A stretch of 64,000 bases of DNA from Pseudomonadota bacterium (GTDB lineage Bacteria > Myxococcota_A > Polyangia > Polyangiales > Polyangiaceae): the NCBI GenBank assembly GCA_023398955.1, contig JAEWRL010000185.1, forward strand, positions 1 through 64,000, written 5' to 3'. Below, piece by piece: positions 25,745 to 34,482 of this stretch (positions are counted from its first letter, which is position 1; every line of letters starts with the position of its first letter). Both the position numbers and the translations under genes were made by a program. A model generated the notes under the pieces. That model saw only the letters and a list, made by a program, of their open reading frames with translations, ran no database searches and was not told the origin of the DNA.

Positions 25745-26974
25745 ATGACTACACGCCCAGACGACATCGTGTTCACCGGCTATGGACTGGTCTGCCCGCT
25801 GGGCGACGACGTCAGCCTCGTCGCTGATGGGATTCGACGTGGCCAAGGCAAGCCCTTTCAGACCTACGCCGAAGCCGTCGAGCTTGGCGGGCGCTGCCAG
25901 CTCATCGGTCCATACGACGGCGATGTGAGCAACGGAGCGCTGGGCATCAGCGCCGCCCAAGGACGTTTCATGGGACGGAACGCGCGCCTCGCCCTCAAAG
26001 CCGCGCGGAGCGCCATTGCGCGCGCAGACTGTGGAACCCGGGATCTTGCCGTACTCGTCGGCAGCGCCAGCGGCGACATGGAGATGCATGACGAAGTGCG
26101 GGCTAAACTCGAGAAGACTCGCAGTATGCGAAAGGTGTCTCCCGCTGCCGTACCGCGGCTGATGGCCTCCACGGTGTCCGCAAATCTTAGCACCGTGCTG
26201 GAGGCTACCGGTGCCTCTTGCTCGGTCAGCGCCGCGTGCGCGACCGGCGCGTACAACATGGTCTTGGCAGCGCTCCTCCTGCGCAGCGGGGCGATAGTCA
26301 GGGCGCTGGCTGGCGGCGCGGAAGCCCCACACGTCAGCTTCTACGCCGGGTTCGATTCGATGCGTGCTCTGAACGGCGAGGAGGGAGCTGATCCGAATCG
26401 CGCCTCGCGCCCGTACGCAGCAGATCGTCAGGGCTTCATCTTCTCGGAAGGCGCTGGCGTGGCGATCCTCGAAACCCGGGCGTCCGCAGAGGCTCGCGGC
26501 GCGGAAGTGCTGGGGGTGCTGGCTGGGTTCGGCCTTTCCTCGGATGGCAGTGGTGATATGGTTGCTCCAACCTGGTCCGGAGGCCTCGCCGCCATGCGAG
26601 CTGCCCTCGCGAGCGCCAACGCCGAGCCACAGGATGTCGATTACATCAACACGCACGGCACCTCGACGCCCATGGGTGACCTGGGCGAGGTTCGAGCCAT
26701 CCGCGAGCTTTTCGGGCGGCACATCCCCTACAGCTCCATCAAGGGATACACGGGTCATTCAGCATCCGGTGCGGGAGCCATTGAAGCAATCGTTACCCTA
26801 GAGATGCTCCGTCACGGCTGGATGGCACCGAGCATTCACGCGCGGCCGTTGGACCCAGCGATCCAGGACTACCCACCCGTTCTAGAGCCCACCGATCTCC
26901 CAATCCGGCTCGCGCTCTCGAACTCCTTCGGCTTCGGTGGCACGAACACCTCGCTGGCGCTGAGAAAGGCCTGA
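25745..26974 (+). CDS. Beta-ketoacyl synthase (FabF-like)
   Basis: A 409-residue thiolase-fold condensing enzyme. The catalytic triad is visible: Cys165 in SAACATGAYN, His304 in NTHGTSTPMGD, and His338 in SIKGYTGHSASGAGA. GFIFSEGAGVAILE and SNSFGFGGTNTSL are also typical of KAS II. It should extend acyl-ACP with malonyl-ACP. No ACP, ketoreductase or acyltransferase gene is adjacent, so it is an orphan relative to fabF operons and could serve a secondary-metabolite or special lipid pathway. A phosphopantetheinyl transferase lies 2.4 kb downstream, on the same strand beyond a minus-strand gene. Confidence 0.92.
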   Translation: MTTRPDDIVFTGYGLVCPLGDDVSLVADGIRRGQGKPFQTYAEAVELGGRCQLIGPYDGDVSNGALGISAAQGRFMGRNARLALKAARSAIARADCGTRDLAVLVGSASGDMEMHDEVRAKLEKTRSMRKVSPAAVPRLMASTVSANLSTVLEATGASCSVSAACATGAYNMVLAALLLRSGAIVRALAGGAEAPHVSFYAGFDSMRALNGEEGADPNRASRPYAADRQGFIFSEGAGVAILETRASAEARGAEVLGVLAGFGLSSDGSGDMVAPTWSGGLAAMRAALASANAEPQDVDYINTHGTSTPMGDLGEVRAIRELFGRHIPYSSIKGYTGHSASGAGAIEAIVTLEMLRHGWMAPSIHARPLDPAIQDYPPVLEPTDLPIRLALSNSFGFGGTNTSLALRKA

Positions 26975-27053
26975 CCGACAAGGAGAAGTGTAATCCTGCA
27001 ACGCAAACTGCCTTCAGAACCAAGCCCGCTCAGTGGAGAAGCCAGTTCGTCCG

Positions 27054-27138
27054 GCGGATGTCCTTCTAGGTGACAACATCCGCGACACAGGACTGCTGCC
27101 TCACATCCGCTGACCAACCATAGTCCCGATAGCTCGGG
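27054..27138. terminator. Hairpins between convergent genes
   Basis: The gap between the ketosynthase and the minus-strand protease gene holds an 8-bp stem GCGGATGT (27054-27061) with ACATCCGC (27076-27083). A second small hairpin is CCCGA/TCGGG at 27125-27138, followed by CGGGC/GCCCG at 27141-27152. No T-runs follow. They may terminate transcription from both sides, but free energies were not computed. Confidence 0.4.
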
Positions 27139-27196
27139 TCCGGGCACGCCCGTACCTTGCTCGGCTCGGTGCGCCTTGATGGCTCCCTAGCCGAAA

Positions 27197-29188
27197 TCAG
27201 AGCGGTACCAAGGTGTATCCGTTGATCTGGAGGTAGGCCGCAGCGGCCTCGGGCTCCCGCACCAGCAGCAATCCGCCACCACGCTCGTGGCTGAAAGGCG
27301 TCAAGTAGCCGGTAGTCGTGGCGAGCACCTGGAGCGCTGAGTCCAGCAACTCGACCTCTTGGGGCTCTCCGCTGGGCGGTAACACGAGCTCGTGCCGTGG
27401 CCCCAGGCGCGCATTGCCGCTCGACCCCAGCATCACCGTCATCCAGGTCGAGGGAACACCCCGCGCAGAGACGGAGAGATTCGTGCGCTGTATCCAGTCA
27501 AAGAGAGCGGAGTAGGTATAGTCACTCACCCACCAAGGCTCACAGTATCCCATGAAATCATAGTACCTCTCAGGATCTATAAGACGCGGTCCCGAAGGAT
27601 CGTAGCCCCACGAACCTATACCACCACCTGGATAGGGATAGCTCGAGTCGGCATCATTGGTCCCACAAGGAGCGTGCTCTCGCCCGTGATTGTGGCCAAT
27701 CTCATGGATCATGGTCTCAGCGGCGAGCGCACCACTGAAACCCAGACCAATCGCAACTGTGGACTGAAAGAAGCCCCCACCGGGCGTCATTCCAACGAAA
27801 CCTAGCCCGGTCACACAGGAGTGTCGACAGTAGTCATTGATACCCTCCGCTGGGGAAAATGCACCGTAAAAATACTCCTCTGGGAGGGAGCCACGATCGT
27901 AGCGAAGGGTATACAGCTCGTAAAGCAGCTCTTCCCAGCCGCTACCATCCGCCAAGACAGGCTGGTTCCACGGCATGGGTTCACCGAGAACAACACTAAC
28001 GTCATCATCCGAGACCGGATAATGCCGAGCGAAGTAACTCCGAAAGAGGTCGAGCTGGGCATCGCTCGTGTCGGGCATTCGTCCTGAGCCGTCGGCGGTG
28101 TACTGCACCGGTACGACCACGATCTTGAGACCGCCGTGGGTGCTGTCCTCATCGATGGGAACCGTGCTGGTCTCCGGCCAGCGCGCTCGGCTCGAATCTC
28201 CACCAGGAGCGACCTCCTCCTCGTACAGTGAGACACTGTAGCGAGCATCTCCGGTGAGGCTTTCGGCAGGAACCGTCAGGTTGAAGGTGGAGCCGAGAGA
28301 CTCTTGGCTCGAGTCCTCCGAGACTCGCTTGGTTTCCTCATCATCGAAGGTACCTGCCGAGGACTGGACCTCCAGAGCAGCCCGCACCGAGCGCGTCACC
28401 CAGCCCGGCTGGACCTCCACGTGAACGCGCAAGAGCAGATCCTTGGCTTGGACGATGGGCACCGAGCGTTGTTGAACCTCCGCCCACTCCTCCATGAGCG
28501 GCACCTCGACGGCTTGATACGCCGAGATCTTGCCGATGCGCAGACCTCCGGCCAAAACCGGATCACAGCCAGGTCCGAGAGGGCATTCGGCAGCACCGCC
28601 GGCAGCGCTGCCACCAGAACCGCCGCTCCCGCCCGCGTTCGTCGTGCCTCCGAACGAGCCACCGCCGAATCCCGTCCAGCCTCCCGCCGGGGAATTGCCG
28701 CCGAGCGACGTGCTCCCGCCCGCATCCGCGGTACCGCCCCATCCGCTGTTGCCTCCCGAAGCTGGAGAACCTCCGAAACCCACCCATCCCCCGAGAGAGG
28801 CACTGCCACCTACAGAGGCACTGCCAGCGACAGAGGCACTGCCTCCTACAGAGGTGCCACCCCCTACCGAAGCACCGCCACCTGCAGGAGCACCGCCACC
28901 TACAGAAGAGCCGCCTGCACTGCCACCAGAGAACGCCCCCCCAGAAGCAGAGCCCCCAACGCCCAACGGCGCGCCGCCCCCTAACGAAGGAGAGCCTCCG
29001 CGAGGGACGAGCGCCGCCCCACCCATGCCTCCCCCAGCACGGAGCTCCACCACACCGCCCGTAGCGCTTCCGCCCGCGCCTCCGGCGTCGTGCGAACCCC
29101 TGCCGGAGTCGTCAGCGCCGCACCCAGTCACGTGGGCGAAGACGAGCATGGCTGCCGAGAACGTTGCACTCCCCGTTTCTATGCGCAC
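27197..29188 (-). CDS. Metzincin-type zinc metalloprotease lipoprotein (M66-like)
   Basis: A 663-residue protein starting at GTG, supported by GGAGGA just upstream. A signal peptide ends HVTGC. Residues 30-200 form a Gly/Ser/Ala-rich tether with blocks like SVGGSASVAGSASVGGSA. The catalytic domain has the full metzincin motif HEIGHNHGREH starting at His495 and a Met-turn in YDFMGYC, with nearby Cys residues. The HExxHxxGxxH plus Met-turn combination and the preceding beta-rich region recall the M66 (StcE/ToxR-regulated lipoprotein) group, but other metzincins cannot be excluded. It should be an outer-membrane-anchored protease. The stretch around 27500-27900 looks less G+C-rich than its surroundings. 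Confidence 0.85.
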   Translation of the reverse strand: MRIETGSATFSAAMLVFAHVTGCGADDSGRGSHDAGGAGGSATGGVVELRAGGGMGGAALVPRGGSPSLGGGAPLGVGGSASGGAFSGGSAGGSSVGGGAPAGGGASVGGGTSVGGSASVAGSASVGGSASLGGWVGFGGSPASGGNSGWGGTADAGGSTSLGGNSPAGGWTGFGGGSFGGTTNAGGSGGSGGSAAGGAAECPLGPGCDPVLAGGLRIGKISAYQAVEVPLMEEWAEVQQRSVPIVQAKDLLLRVHVEVQPGWVTRSVRAALEVQSSAGTFDDEETKRVSEDSSQESLGSTFNLTVPAESLTGDARYSVSLYEEEVAPGGDSSRARWPETSTVPIDEDSTHGGLKIVVVPVQYTADGSGRMPDTSDAQLDLFRSYFARHYPVSDDDVSVVLGEPMPWNQPVLADGSGWEELLYELYTLRYDRGSLPEEYFYGAFSPAEGINDYCRHSCVTGLGFVGMTPGGGFFQSTVAIGLGFSGALAAETMIHEIGHNHGREHAPCGTNDADSSYPYPGGGIGSWGYDPSGPRLIDPERYYDFMGYCEPWWVSDYTYSALFDWIQRTNLSVSARGVPSTWMTVMLGSSGNARLGPRHELVLPPSGEPQEVELLDSALQVLATTTGYLTPFSHERGGGLLLVREPEAAAAYLQINGYTLVPL

Positions 29189-29388
29189 TTATTCCTCCAG
29201 TGCTGGCAGATTGAAAGCGTCTCAACCTTAGCATCCTTTCTCCTGCGGGGAAGCACCTGAACTCAACGCTCGCGCGGGACCGGCATGCCATGAAGGCGCG
29301 CCAGGCAAGCCAACCCATCTGCCAGCACGCTTGGCGCGCCGGCCGCTGACCCTAGGCCAGCTTCTGGCAGCCGATACCACCCGGTCGA

Positions 29389-30126
29389 GTGCGGCCGAAG
29401 GTGCACGGCGAGCGCGATCCCCTTGCTCCTATCGCGTGTCGCAGTACTTTTCGGCTCCTGTCGACTCTACTTCTCGCCGAACTCGCGGACGCGGATCTCG
29501 CCGTCGCTGAAGGCTCACCCACAGCGATCGATCGCTTGCCGTCGCCCTATCCCGAGGAAGAGCAAGCGGTAGCTCGCGCAGTTGCCAAGCGTCAGCACGA
29601 GTACCGTGCGGCACGTCGGCTCTTTCGCGAAGCGCTCGCGCAGCTCGGCGCCCCCCCAGCGCCGCTGCCAAGTGCTCCAGACCGGAGCCCCGTGTGGCCC
29701 GAGGGGTTCATCGGGTCCGTCACCCATACCGACGGCTGGTGTGGTGTCGTGTTGGCTCGTGCGGCAGCACTCGTAGGCGTCGGCGTGGACGTCGAGAAAG
29801 CAGGCCCTCTGGGGCAAGAGGTGGCACGCCGGGTGCTCACCGCGGACGAGCAGAGCCAGCTGCACCCAGACGAGATTCCACACGTCTCCAAGCTCTACTT
29901 CTCCGCGAAGGAGAGCGTCTACAAATGCCAGTATCCAGCAACCGGGATGTTCCTAGACTTTCACGCGCTCAGCATCGATTTCGATCACCCAGCGCAGTCC
30001 TTCCGAGTCCGTTTCCACATCGAGGTGCCCGGCTTCAGCGGGGGCCGCGGCGGGGGCATAGAGGGACGCTACAAGATTACATCGGATTACGTCGCGACGT
30101 ATGCAGTGAGGCGGCGGCCAGGCTAG
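29389..30126 (+). CDS. 4'-phosphopantetheinyl transferase (Sfp/EntD type)
   Basis: A 245-residue protein starting at GTG. It has the Sfp/EntD pattern: YRAARRLFREAL for CoA binding, GFIGSVTHTDGWCGVVL, the metal-binding VGVGVDVE, and FSAKESVYKCQYP with the conserved KESxYK. It converts apo carrier proteins of fatty acid, polyketide or nonribosomal peptide pathways to the holo form using CoA. There is no adjacent biosynthetic cluster except the orphan ketosynthase 2.4 kb upstream, so it may serve many carriers genome-wide. It is divergent from the metalloprotease gene across a gap of about 200 bp. Confidence 0.9.
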   Translation: MRPKVHGERDPLAPIACRSTFRLLSTLLLAELADADLAVAEGSPTAIDRLPSPYPEEEQAVARAVAKRQHEYRAARRLFREALAQLGAPPAPLPSAPDRSPVWPEGFIGSVTHTDGWCGVVLARAAALVGVGVDVEKAGPLGQEVARRVLTADEQSQLHPDEIPHVSKLYFSAKESVYKCQYPATGMFLDFHALSIDFDHPAQSFRVRFHIEVPGFSGGRGGGIEGRYKITSDYVATYAVRRRPG

Positions 30127-30267
30127 CACTACAGCGGGAGGTTGGTTTCGGTTCGTACGCTCCCAGTCACTCGGCGAGGAAACTCCACGTGCTGGCGTGA
30201 TACGGGGAAGAACCTCAAAGCCGCCAGCCCGCCTGCGGCGCGTCGCAAAGGGATTGGGAGATAGCAC

Positions 30268-30430
30268 TCAGCGTCCCAATACGACGCGTCGAATACCTTG
30301 GCGGAGGGTTCTGACATTGAAAGTGATGAGCAGCGCGAGGGTGAGTCGTGATGCCTTGAGGTAGGACAGCGCCTGCGCCACATGCACAGGAGCGATATGC
30401 TCTACCGCCTTGAGTTTGAACCTCACCCCG
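30268..30430 (-). pseudogene. GxxExxY-protein C-terminal remnant
   Basis: Minus-strand codons here read FKLKAVEHIAPVHVAQAL then SYLKASRLTLALLITFNV and GIRRVVLGR. This is the C-terminal third of the GxxExxY family, a PD-(D/E)XK-like family common in deltaproteobacteria, with the usual KAVExIxPVHxAQxLxYLK pattern. The N-terminal part holding the GxxExxY motif is gone: upstream sequence switches to the antisense of an IS3 orfA fragment. The end with its stop is intact. A truncated, non-functional remnant is the simplest reading. Confidence 0.72.
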
Positions 30431-30457
30431 TTTGGCGGACACCCAAGAAGCGCGACA

Positions 30458-30602
30458 ATGCGCGAGAAGTTGTCATCGAAGAAAAGGAAGCCGCGTAGAC
30501 CGCGGAGGAGCTTCACCGCGGAGTTCAAGGCAGACGTCGTTCGCATGTGCAAAGCAGGCGGAGAGAGCATCGCGGAGGTTGGTCGTCGTCTCGACTTGAC
30601 CG
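30458..30602 (+). mobile_element. IS3-family OrfA N-terminal fragment
   Basis: Plus-strand codons from the ATG at 30458 read MREKLSSKKRKPRRPRRSFT, then AEFKADVVRMCKAGGESIAE and VGRRLDLT. This is the start of an IS3/IS911-type OrfA (basic N terminus, F-x-x-E-F-K-x-x-V-V-x-M, then the helix-turn-helix). Similarity stops abruptly after DLT at about 30602, where the sequence becomes the antisense of the kinase gene tail. No OrfB and no terminal repeats are seen. It overlaps the annotated 3' end of the pseudokinase gene, so it probably replaced that gene's original end. Confidence 0.78.
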
Positions 30603-32920
30603 GCTTCCCGAAGCTTACGCGTCGAATCTTTCGGCGGCTCCGGTCCAGTGCCCTCGGGCGTCCGCGGCTGTCCCTCCTCGGGCGTTCGCGGCTCTGCCTC
30701 CGCGGGCGCCCGCGGCTGTCCCTCCTCGGGCGTCCGCGGCTCTGCCTCCTCTGGCGTCCGCGGCTGTCCCTCCTCGGGCGTCCGCGGCTGTCCCTCCTCG
30801 GGCGTCCGCGGCTGTCCCTCCTCGGACGTCCGCGGCTGTCCCTCCTCGGGCGTCCGCGGCTGTCCCTCCTCGGGCGTCCGCGGCTGTCCCTCCTCGGGCG
30901 TCCGCGGCTGTCCCTCCTCGGGCGTCCGCGGTGGCTCAGGCCTGGGATCCTCCGTCAGGGACGGCGTCCCGGCTGGCGCTGGCGCAACGCGCCGCGCCCC
31001 ATCCGATCCGCCCACCGTCGGCTGAGCACGAAGGCTTCGACCCGGGGACTCGCCCAAAAGGGGGAGGGATTCCAATGCCACCGGGCGGGGCTGCGCTGCA
31101 GAGGGTGCGCCTTGGCTAGAGCGCTGCAGCTCCGGGTCCTGAACGAGGGAATCAGGGGCAGCCGGGGCGGCGCCCGAGCGAACCCTCTCGACTACTGGCA
31201 CTTCGGGAGCGAAATATCGGACCAGCCCTGTCACGAGCAGCAGGGTGACGAGCGCCGAGGCGAGCACAATGGCCGCGGAACGCCACATGCCCTCGTTGCC
31301 CGGAGACAGAGGCCGGGCACGCGCAGCCGGCGTGGTTGGGCGCTCCGGTATCCTTGTGTCGCGCGGCGGCTGCTCCTCCTCGTCCAGCTGCAGGATGACC
31401 GTCGGAGAGGATTTCACGCGCTCCAGGACCACTCGCTCGCTTCCGCTGACGCTTTCAGGGCTGGGGGGAGCCGCGTCGACATCGCCCGAGCGCGGCGTGT
31501 CGCCGGGTGGACCGCTATCTGCTGAGGGGAGCGTCACTCTCAGGCCACTGTCGGCAATCAGCTCCGCAGGCGCGTCACCCGGGGATGCTCGGCCCGGGGC
31601 AGTAGACGACGGGACCTCGCGAGGCTCCATGGTGTTGGGCCCAGCGACTACCCGAACACTCCCTCGGCTGCCAGCAGCAGGCATCGCACTGCCGTTTGCC
31701 TCGCGCAGAGAGGATTCGACATCGGGTAACGGCTCGTCCCTCGTGGGCTCCTGCGCAGCGCTCTCGTGTTCCCGGTCCGACGAGGTGCCGGCGCGGGGCC
31801 CGTCGGCGATCACGGCTACACTCTCATTCCCCGCAGACCTTCCATCTTGGATGAGTGCCCGTGAGCCCGCAGAAACCGCGACCGGCGGGGTCAGTGGCGA
31901 CTCGAGGAGAAGGAGGCCTCCTTCCCCACTGGCTTCGGCAAGGGCCACGTCTGGCAACTCCGATGTGGAGCCCCGTGCCTCGCTATCCTGCGCACCAATG
32001 GGCACCAGAGCCTCGGGGCGGGCCGTAGGAAGGTCATCGTGTTCCGCGTCGCCATCCAGCTCTCCTCGCGCTTCGCGCACGCTGACGCGCATGGCCGCGG
32101 CGGAGGGCCAGCGGTCGCGGGGATCGGGGGCGAGGGCGCGATCCACGAGTTGTGCAATCACCGCGGGCAACCCCGGACTGTAAGGAAGCACCGAGAGACG
32201 CTCACTGGTGGGGACACGCGTCGCGGCAGTATCTAGCGCGCGCTGCCCGGTGAGCATGAAGAACATGGTCGCTCCGACGCCCCACAGATCGCTGCGCGCG
32301 TCGACCTGATCCCAGCGACCGCTCACGCGCTCCGGCGCCTCTCGTTCTGGAGCTGGTGGAGCAAGGCTCCCTGGGGGCAGCGTGCTGAGCACGCTGGCAA
32401 GCTCCCGGACGGGTGCCATCCCGAACTCGAGGATCCTGACGCGACCTTCGCGGTCGACAATGAAGTTGCGTGGCTTCAGGCCGAGGTGCACGATCCCTTT
32501 GCGGTGCGCGCCCTCCAAGCTGTCGAGGATCTCCTCGGTGACGATCAACGCGTCGAGCGGCGACAGAGCCCAGTCACGCTGGACACGCTGCTCCAGCGTC
32601 TCCCCCTCCACGAGTTCCATGATGAGGTACGCGCCCGCCTCTGCCGAGTAACCATCGTCGTGAACAATCACCGCCCCGGGCTGCCCCACCTGGTTTGCCG
32701 CGTAAGCTTCCCGGAATAGCACCTCGCGCATACGTTCCACGCGTGACAGCTGCGGGTGCAGGCACTTGATGGCCACACGGCGTCCATGCCCGTCGACTGC
32801 TTCGAAAACGGCCGTGATCCGCCCGACACCCAAGAGCCGCTCGAGATTCCACTTCCCGCCGAGACGATTTCCGACGAGGGATTCTGCAAATGTCACGAGC
32901 TCCTCAGCTTCCCCGAGCAT
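30473..32920 (-). CDS. Membrane-anchored Ser/Thr pseudokinase
   Basis: An 815-residue protein with GGAGAG before the ATG. The kinase-like domain (about 20-290) keeps Lys52 in RRVAIKCL and the Glu helix, but the catalytic loop reads IVHLGLKPRNF, with Gly147 in place of the HRD Asp, and the metal-binding DFG is EFG (residues 165-167). The Gly loop is GVGRITAVF. Phosphotransfer is therefore unlikely. A long disordered region leads to one membrane helix (SAAIVLASALVTLLLVTGL) and a periplasmic tail of RTPEEGQP repeats. The last 43 residues are antisense to an IS3 orfA fragment, so the native C terminus is lost. It is an apparent paralogue of the active kinase encoded upstream. Confidence 0.85.
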   Translation of the reverse strand: MLGEAEELVTFAESLVGNRLGGKWNLERLLGVGRITAVFEAVDGHGRRVAIKCLHPQLSRVERMREVLFREAYAANQVGQPGAVIVHDDGYSAEAGAYLIMELVEGETLEQRVQRDWALSPLDALIVTEEILDSLEGAHRKGIVHLGLKPRNFIVDREGRVRILEFGMAPVRELASVLSTLPPGSLAPPAPEREAPERVSGRWDQVDARSDLWGVGATMFFMLTGQRALDTAATRVPTSERLSVLPYSPGLPAVIAQLVDRALAPDPRDRWPSAAAMRVSVREARGELDGDAEHDDLPTARPEALVPIGAQDSEARGSTSELPDVALAEASGEGGLLLLESPLTPPVAVSAGSRALIQDGRSAGNESVAVIADGPRAGTSSDREHESAAQEPTRDEPLPDVESSLREANGSAMPAAGSRGSVRVVAGPNTMEPREVPSSTAPGRASPGDAPAELIADSGLRVTLPSADSGPPGDTPRSGDVDAAPPSPESVSGSERVVLERVKSSPTVILQLDEEEQPPRDTRIPERPTTPAARARPLSPGNEGMWRSAAIVLASALVTLLLVTGLVRYFAPEVPVVERVRSGAAPAAPDSLVQDPELQRSSQGAPSAAQPRPVALESLPLLGESPGRSLRAQPTVGGSDGARRVAPAPAGTPSLTEDPRPEPPRTPEEGQPRTPEEGQPRTPEEGQPRTPEEGQPRTSEEGQPRTPEEGQPRTPEEGQPRTPEEAEPRTPEEGQPRAPAEAEPRTPEEGQPRTPEGTGPEPPKDSTRKLREAGQVETTTNLRDALSACFAHANDVCLELRGEAPPRSTRLPFLR
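30656..30932 (-). repeat. 24-bp tandem repeats encoding RTPEEGQP
   Basis: About 11.5 units of a 24-bp direct repeat; on the plus strand the consensus is gggcgtccgcggctgtccctcctc. They lie in frame with the minus-strand pseudokinase gene and encode RTPEEGQP, with some units drifted to RTPEEAEP or RAPAEAEP. The middle copies are nearly identical, which indicates recent expansion. There are no spacers, so this is not CRISPR. Confidence 0.93.
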
Positions 32921-33130
32921 TTAACTCTCCAGTGGGGGGAGACCCTCTGAACCGGCCGATCCTGCCGCGGTGTTCATGGTTCTTGCGCCCGGAAATGGCC
33001 TCGGCTCCGTGCCGTGGCCCACGACGGAAGTATACACCCTCCCCCGCAACCGCTGAACGGCCACCCTGCGAGGAATGTGGCCTCCAAAGGCATGCGGCCA
33101 GACGCCCTGTGGCCCCCGCCCCAAACCGCA

Positions 33131-34204
33131 TCACGCATCTTCCGACACGTCGACATCGATGGGCACGCTCGCTACGCCTTGGCTCAGATCTGCTTCAAAG
33201 ACCACGCTGATGCTGAGAGAAGCGGCAGTCATCGGCTCAGTGGCGAGCTCCGCGTCGTGGTGCACCGGCCGCACCCAGCCCTGCACCCCCTGCACGCAGA
33301 CGCGACGAGTCTTTGGGATCGGCCTTTGGGCGAGCTCCTCATAAGCCCCGCGCACGGCCTCTTGCATCTCGGCTGCCGATCCCCAGCGATCCCTAGGCCG
33401 AAAGGCCAGAGCGCGATCCACGACACGCACGACGGAGGACGGAATGCCATCCGCAGCCCGGGCGAGCGACCGCGCTGGGTCGCGCATGGTGGCCAGTAGC
33501 CGATCCATCTTGTTCTCGTGCTCGTGGACGTACTGCCCCGAGAGCACGAAGAAGAGTGTGGCGCCAAGGGCGTAGATATCGCTCTGAGCCGTAACGAGTT
33601 CCGGCTTACCCTGTGCTTGCTCTGGGGCCATGAAGGGAACGGTTCCCAGCACCATCCCCTTCTGCGTCATCGCGACGGCAGCCTTACGCCCCTCGAGGAC
33701 CCTGGCAAGCCCGAGGTCGAGCAACTTCACGCGCCCGTCATCGAGCACGAAGATGTTGCCCGGCTTGATGTCGCGGTGAACGACTTGAGCTTCGTGTGCA
33801 GCTTGCAGGACGTCCAGCACCTGATCGGCGATGAAGAGCGCCTCCGCGGGCGGTACGGCGGGATCCCTGGCCAGACGGTCCTGAAGGGACTCTCCCGAGA
33901 GCAGCTCCATGACGAGAAAGGCGAGCCCGTCCTCCGTCTCGTCGTCATCGACGATCCCCACGAGGCCGGGGTGTTGAATGCGGTTCGCGACGTAGCCCTC
34001 CCGCAAGAATCGCTCGCGCACCTCAGCATGGACGTTGAGTTCCGGTTTGAGCAGCTTGATGGCCCCCCGTCGACCATTGCGGTGGGTGGCCGCATAGACG
34101 TTTGCCATTCCACCCGTCCCTATCAGGGCATCGAGATGCCACTTACGGCGTAGGGCCTTGCCCACCCAATGCAGGGCACCATCGTGGCCCGAATCCACAG
34201 TCAT
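33131..34204 (-). CDS. Hanks-type Ser/Thr protein kinase, soluble
   Basis: A 357-residue protein from the ATG at 34204, chosen because the kinase domain begins about 20 residues later; an upstream start at 34294 adds only low-complexity sequence. The motifs are intact: LIGTGGMANVYAA, Lys in RRGAIKLLKP, VVHRDIKPGNIFV, LLDLGLA (DLG replacing DFG, seen in some active kinases), GTVPFMAPEQ and QSDIYALGATLF. There is no membrane helix; the C-terminal 60 residues are of unknown fold. It is followed 210 bp on by the pseudokinase gene on the same strand, and the two share sequence in the Gly loop, the REGYVANRI helix and the hinge, suggesting duplication. It may partner the pseudokinase. Confidence 0.93.
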   Translation of the reverse strand: MTVDSGHDGALHWVGKALRRKWHLDALIGTGGMANVYAATHRNGRRGAIKLLKPELNVHAEVRERFLREGYVANRIQHPGLVGIVDDDETEDGLAFLVMELLSGESLQDRLARDPAVPPAEALFIADQVLDVLQAAHEAQVVHRDIKPGNIFVLDDGRVKLLDLGLARVLEGRKAAVAMTQKGMVLGTVPFMAPEQAQGKPELVTAQSDIYALGATLFFVLSGQYVHEHENKMDRLLATMRDPARSLARAADGIPSSVVRVVDRALAFRPRDRWGSAAEMQEAVRGAYEELAQRPIPKTRRVCVQGVQGWVRPVHHDAELATEPMTAASLSISVVFEADLSQGVASVPIDVDVSEDA

Positions 34205-34482
34205 CAGCCGAAGGATCGAGCTTGCGCCTGAACCCGTCAAGTCACTGGCACTGCCGGCGAGCCGAAGCTCACTCCCCGGCACAAGGACTCCCATCTACGT
34301 GGCTCGGGGACAAGCGGTGACAGGAGAAGACAGGCCAATCGGCGCTCAACATCTGAGTACCCGGCCAGTCTCCCTGCTGGCCGCCGTTCTTTCGCCCGAA
34401 GTGGGCCGCGCACCGGACACTTGCTCTGATACGCTCCACGGGACCCTTGAGCGGGTCCAGGTCACCACGAGGCAGGCCAAGG

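Noticed and set aside
30656..30932. Direct repeats that could be mistaken for a CRISPR array
   Set aside because: The units are contiguous 24-mers with no spacers, in frame with the pseudokinase gene and encoding RTPEEGQP.
30410..31525. 371-codon plus-strand open frame over the kinase tail
   Set aside because: Only its first part (30458-30602) resembles a protein (IS3 OrfA). The rest is antisense of the repeats and kinase gene.
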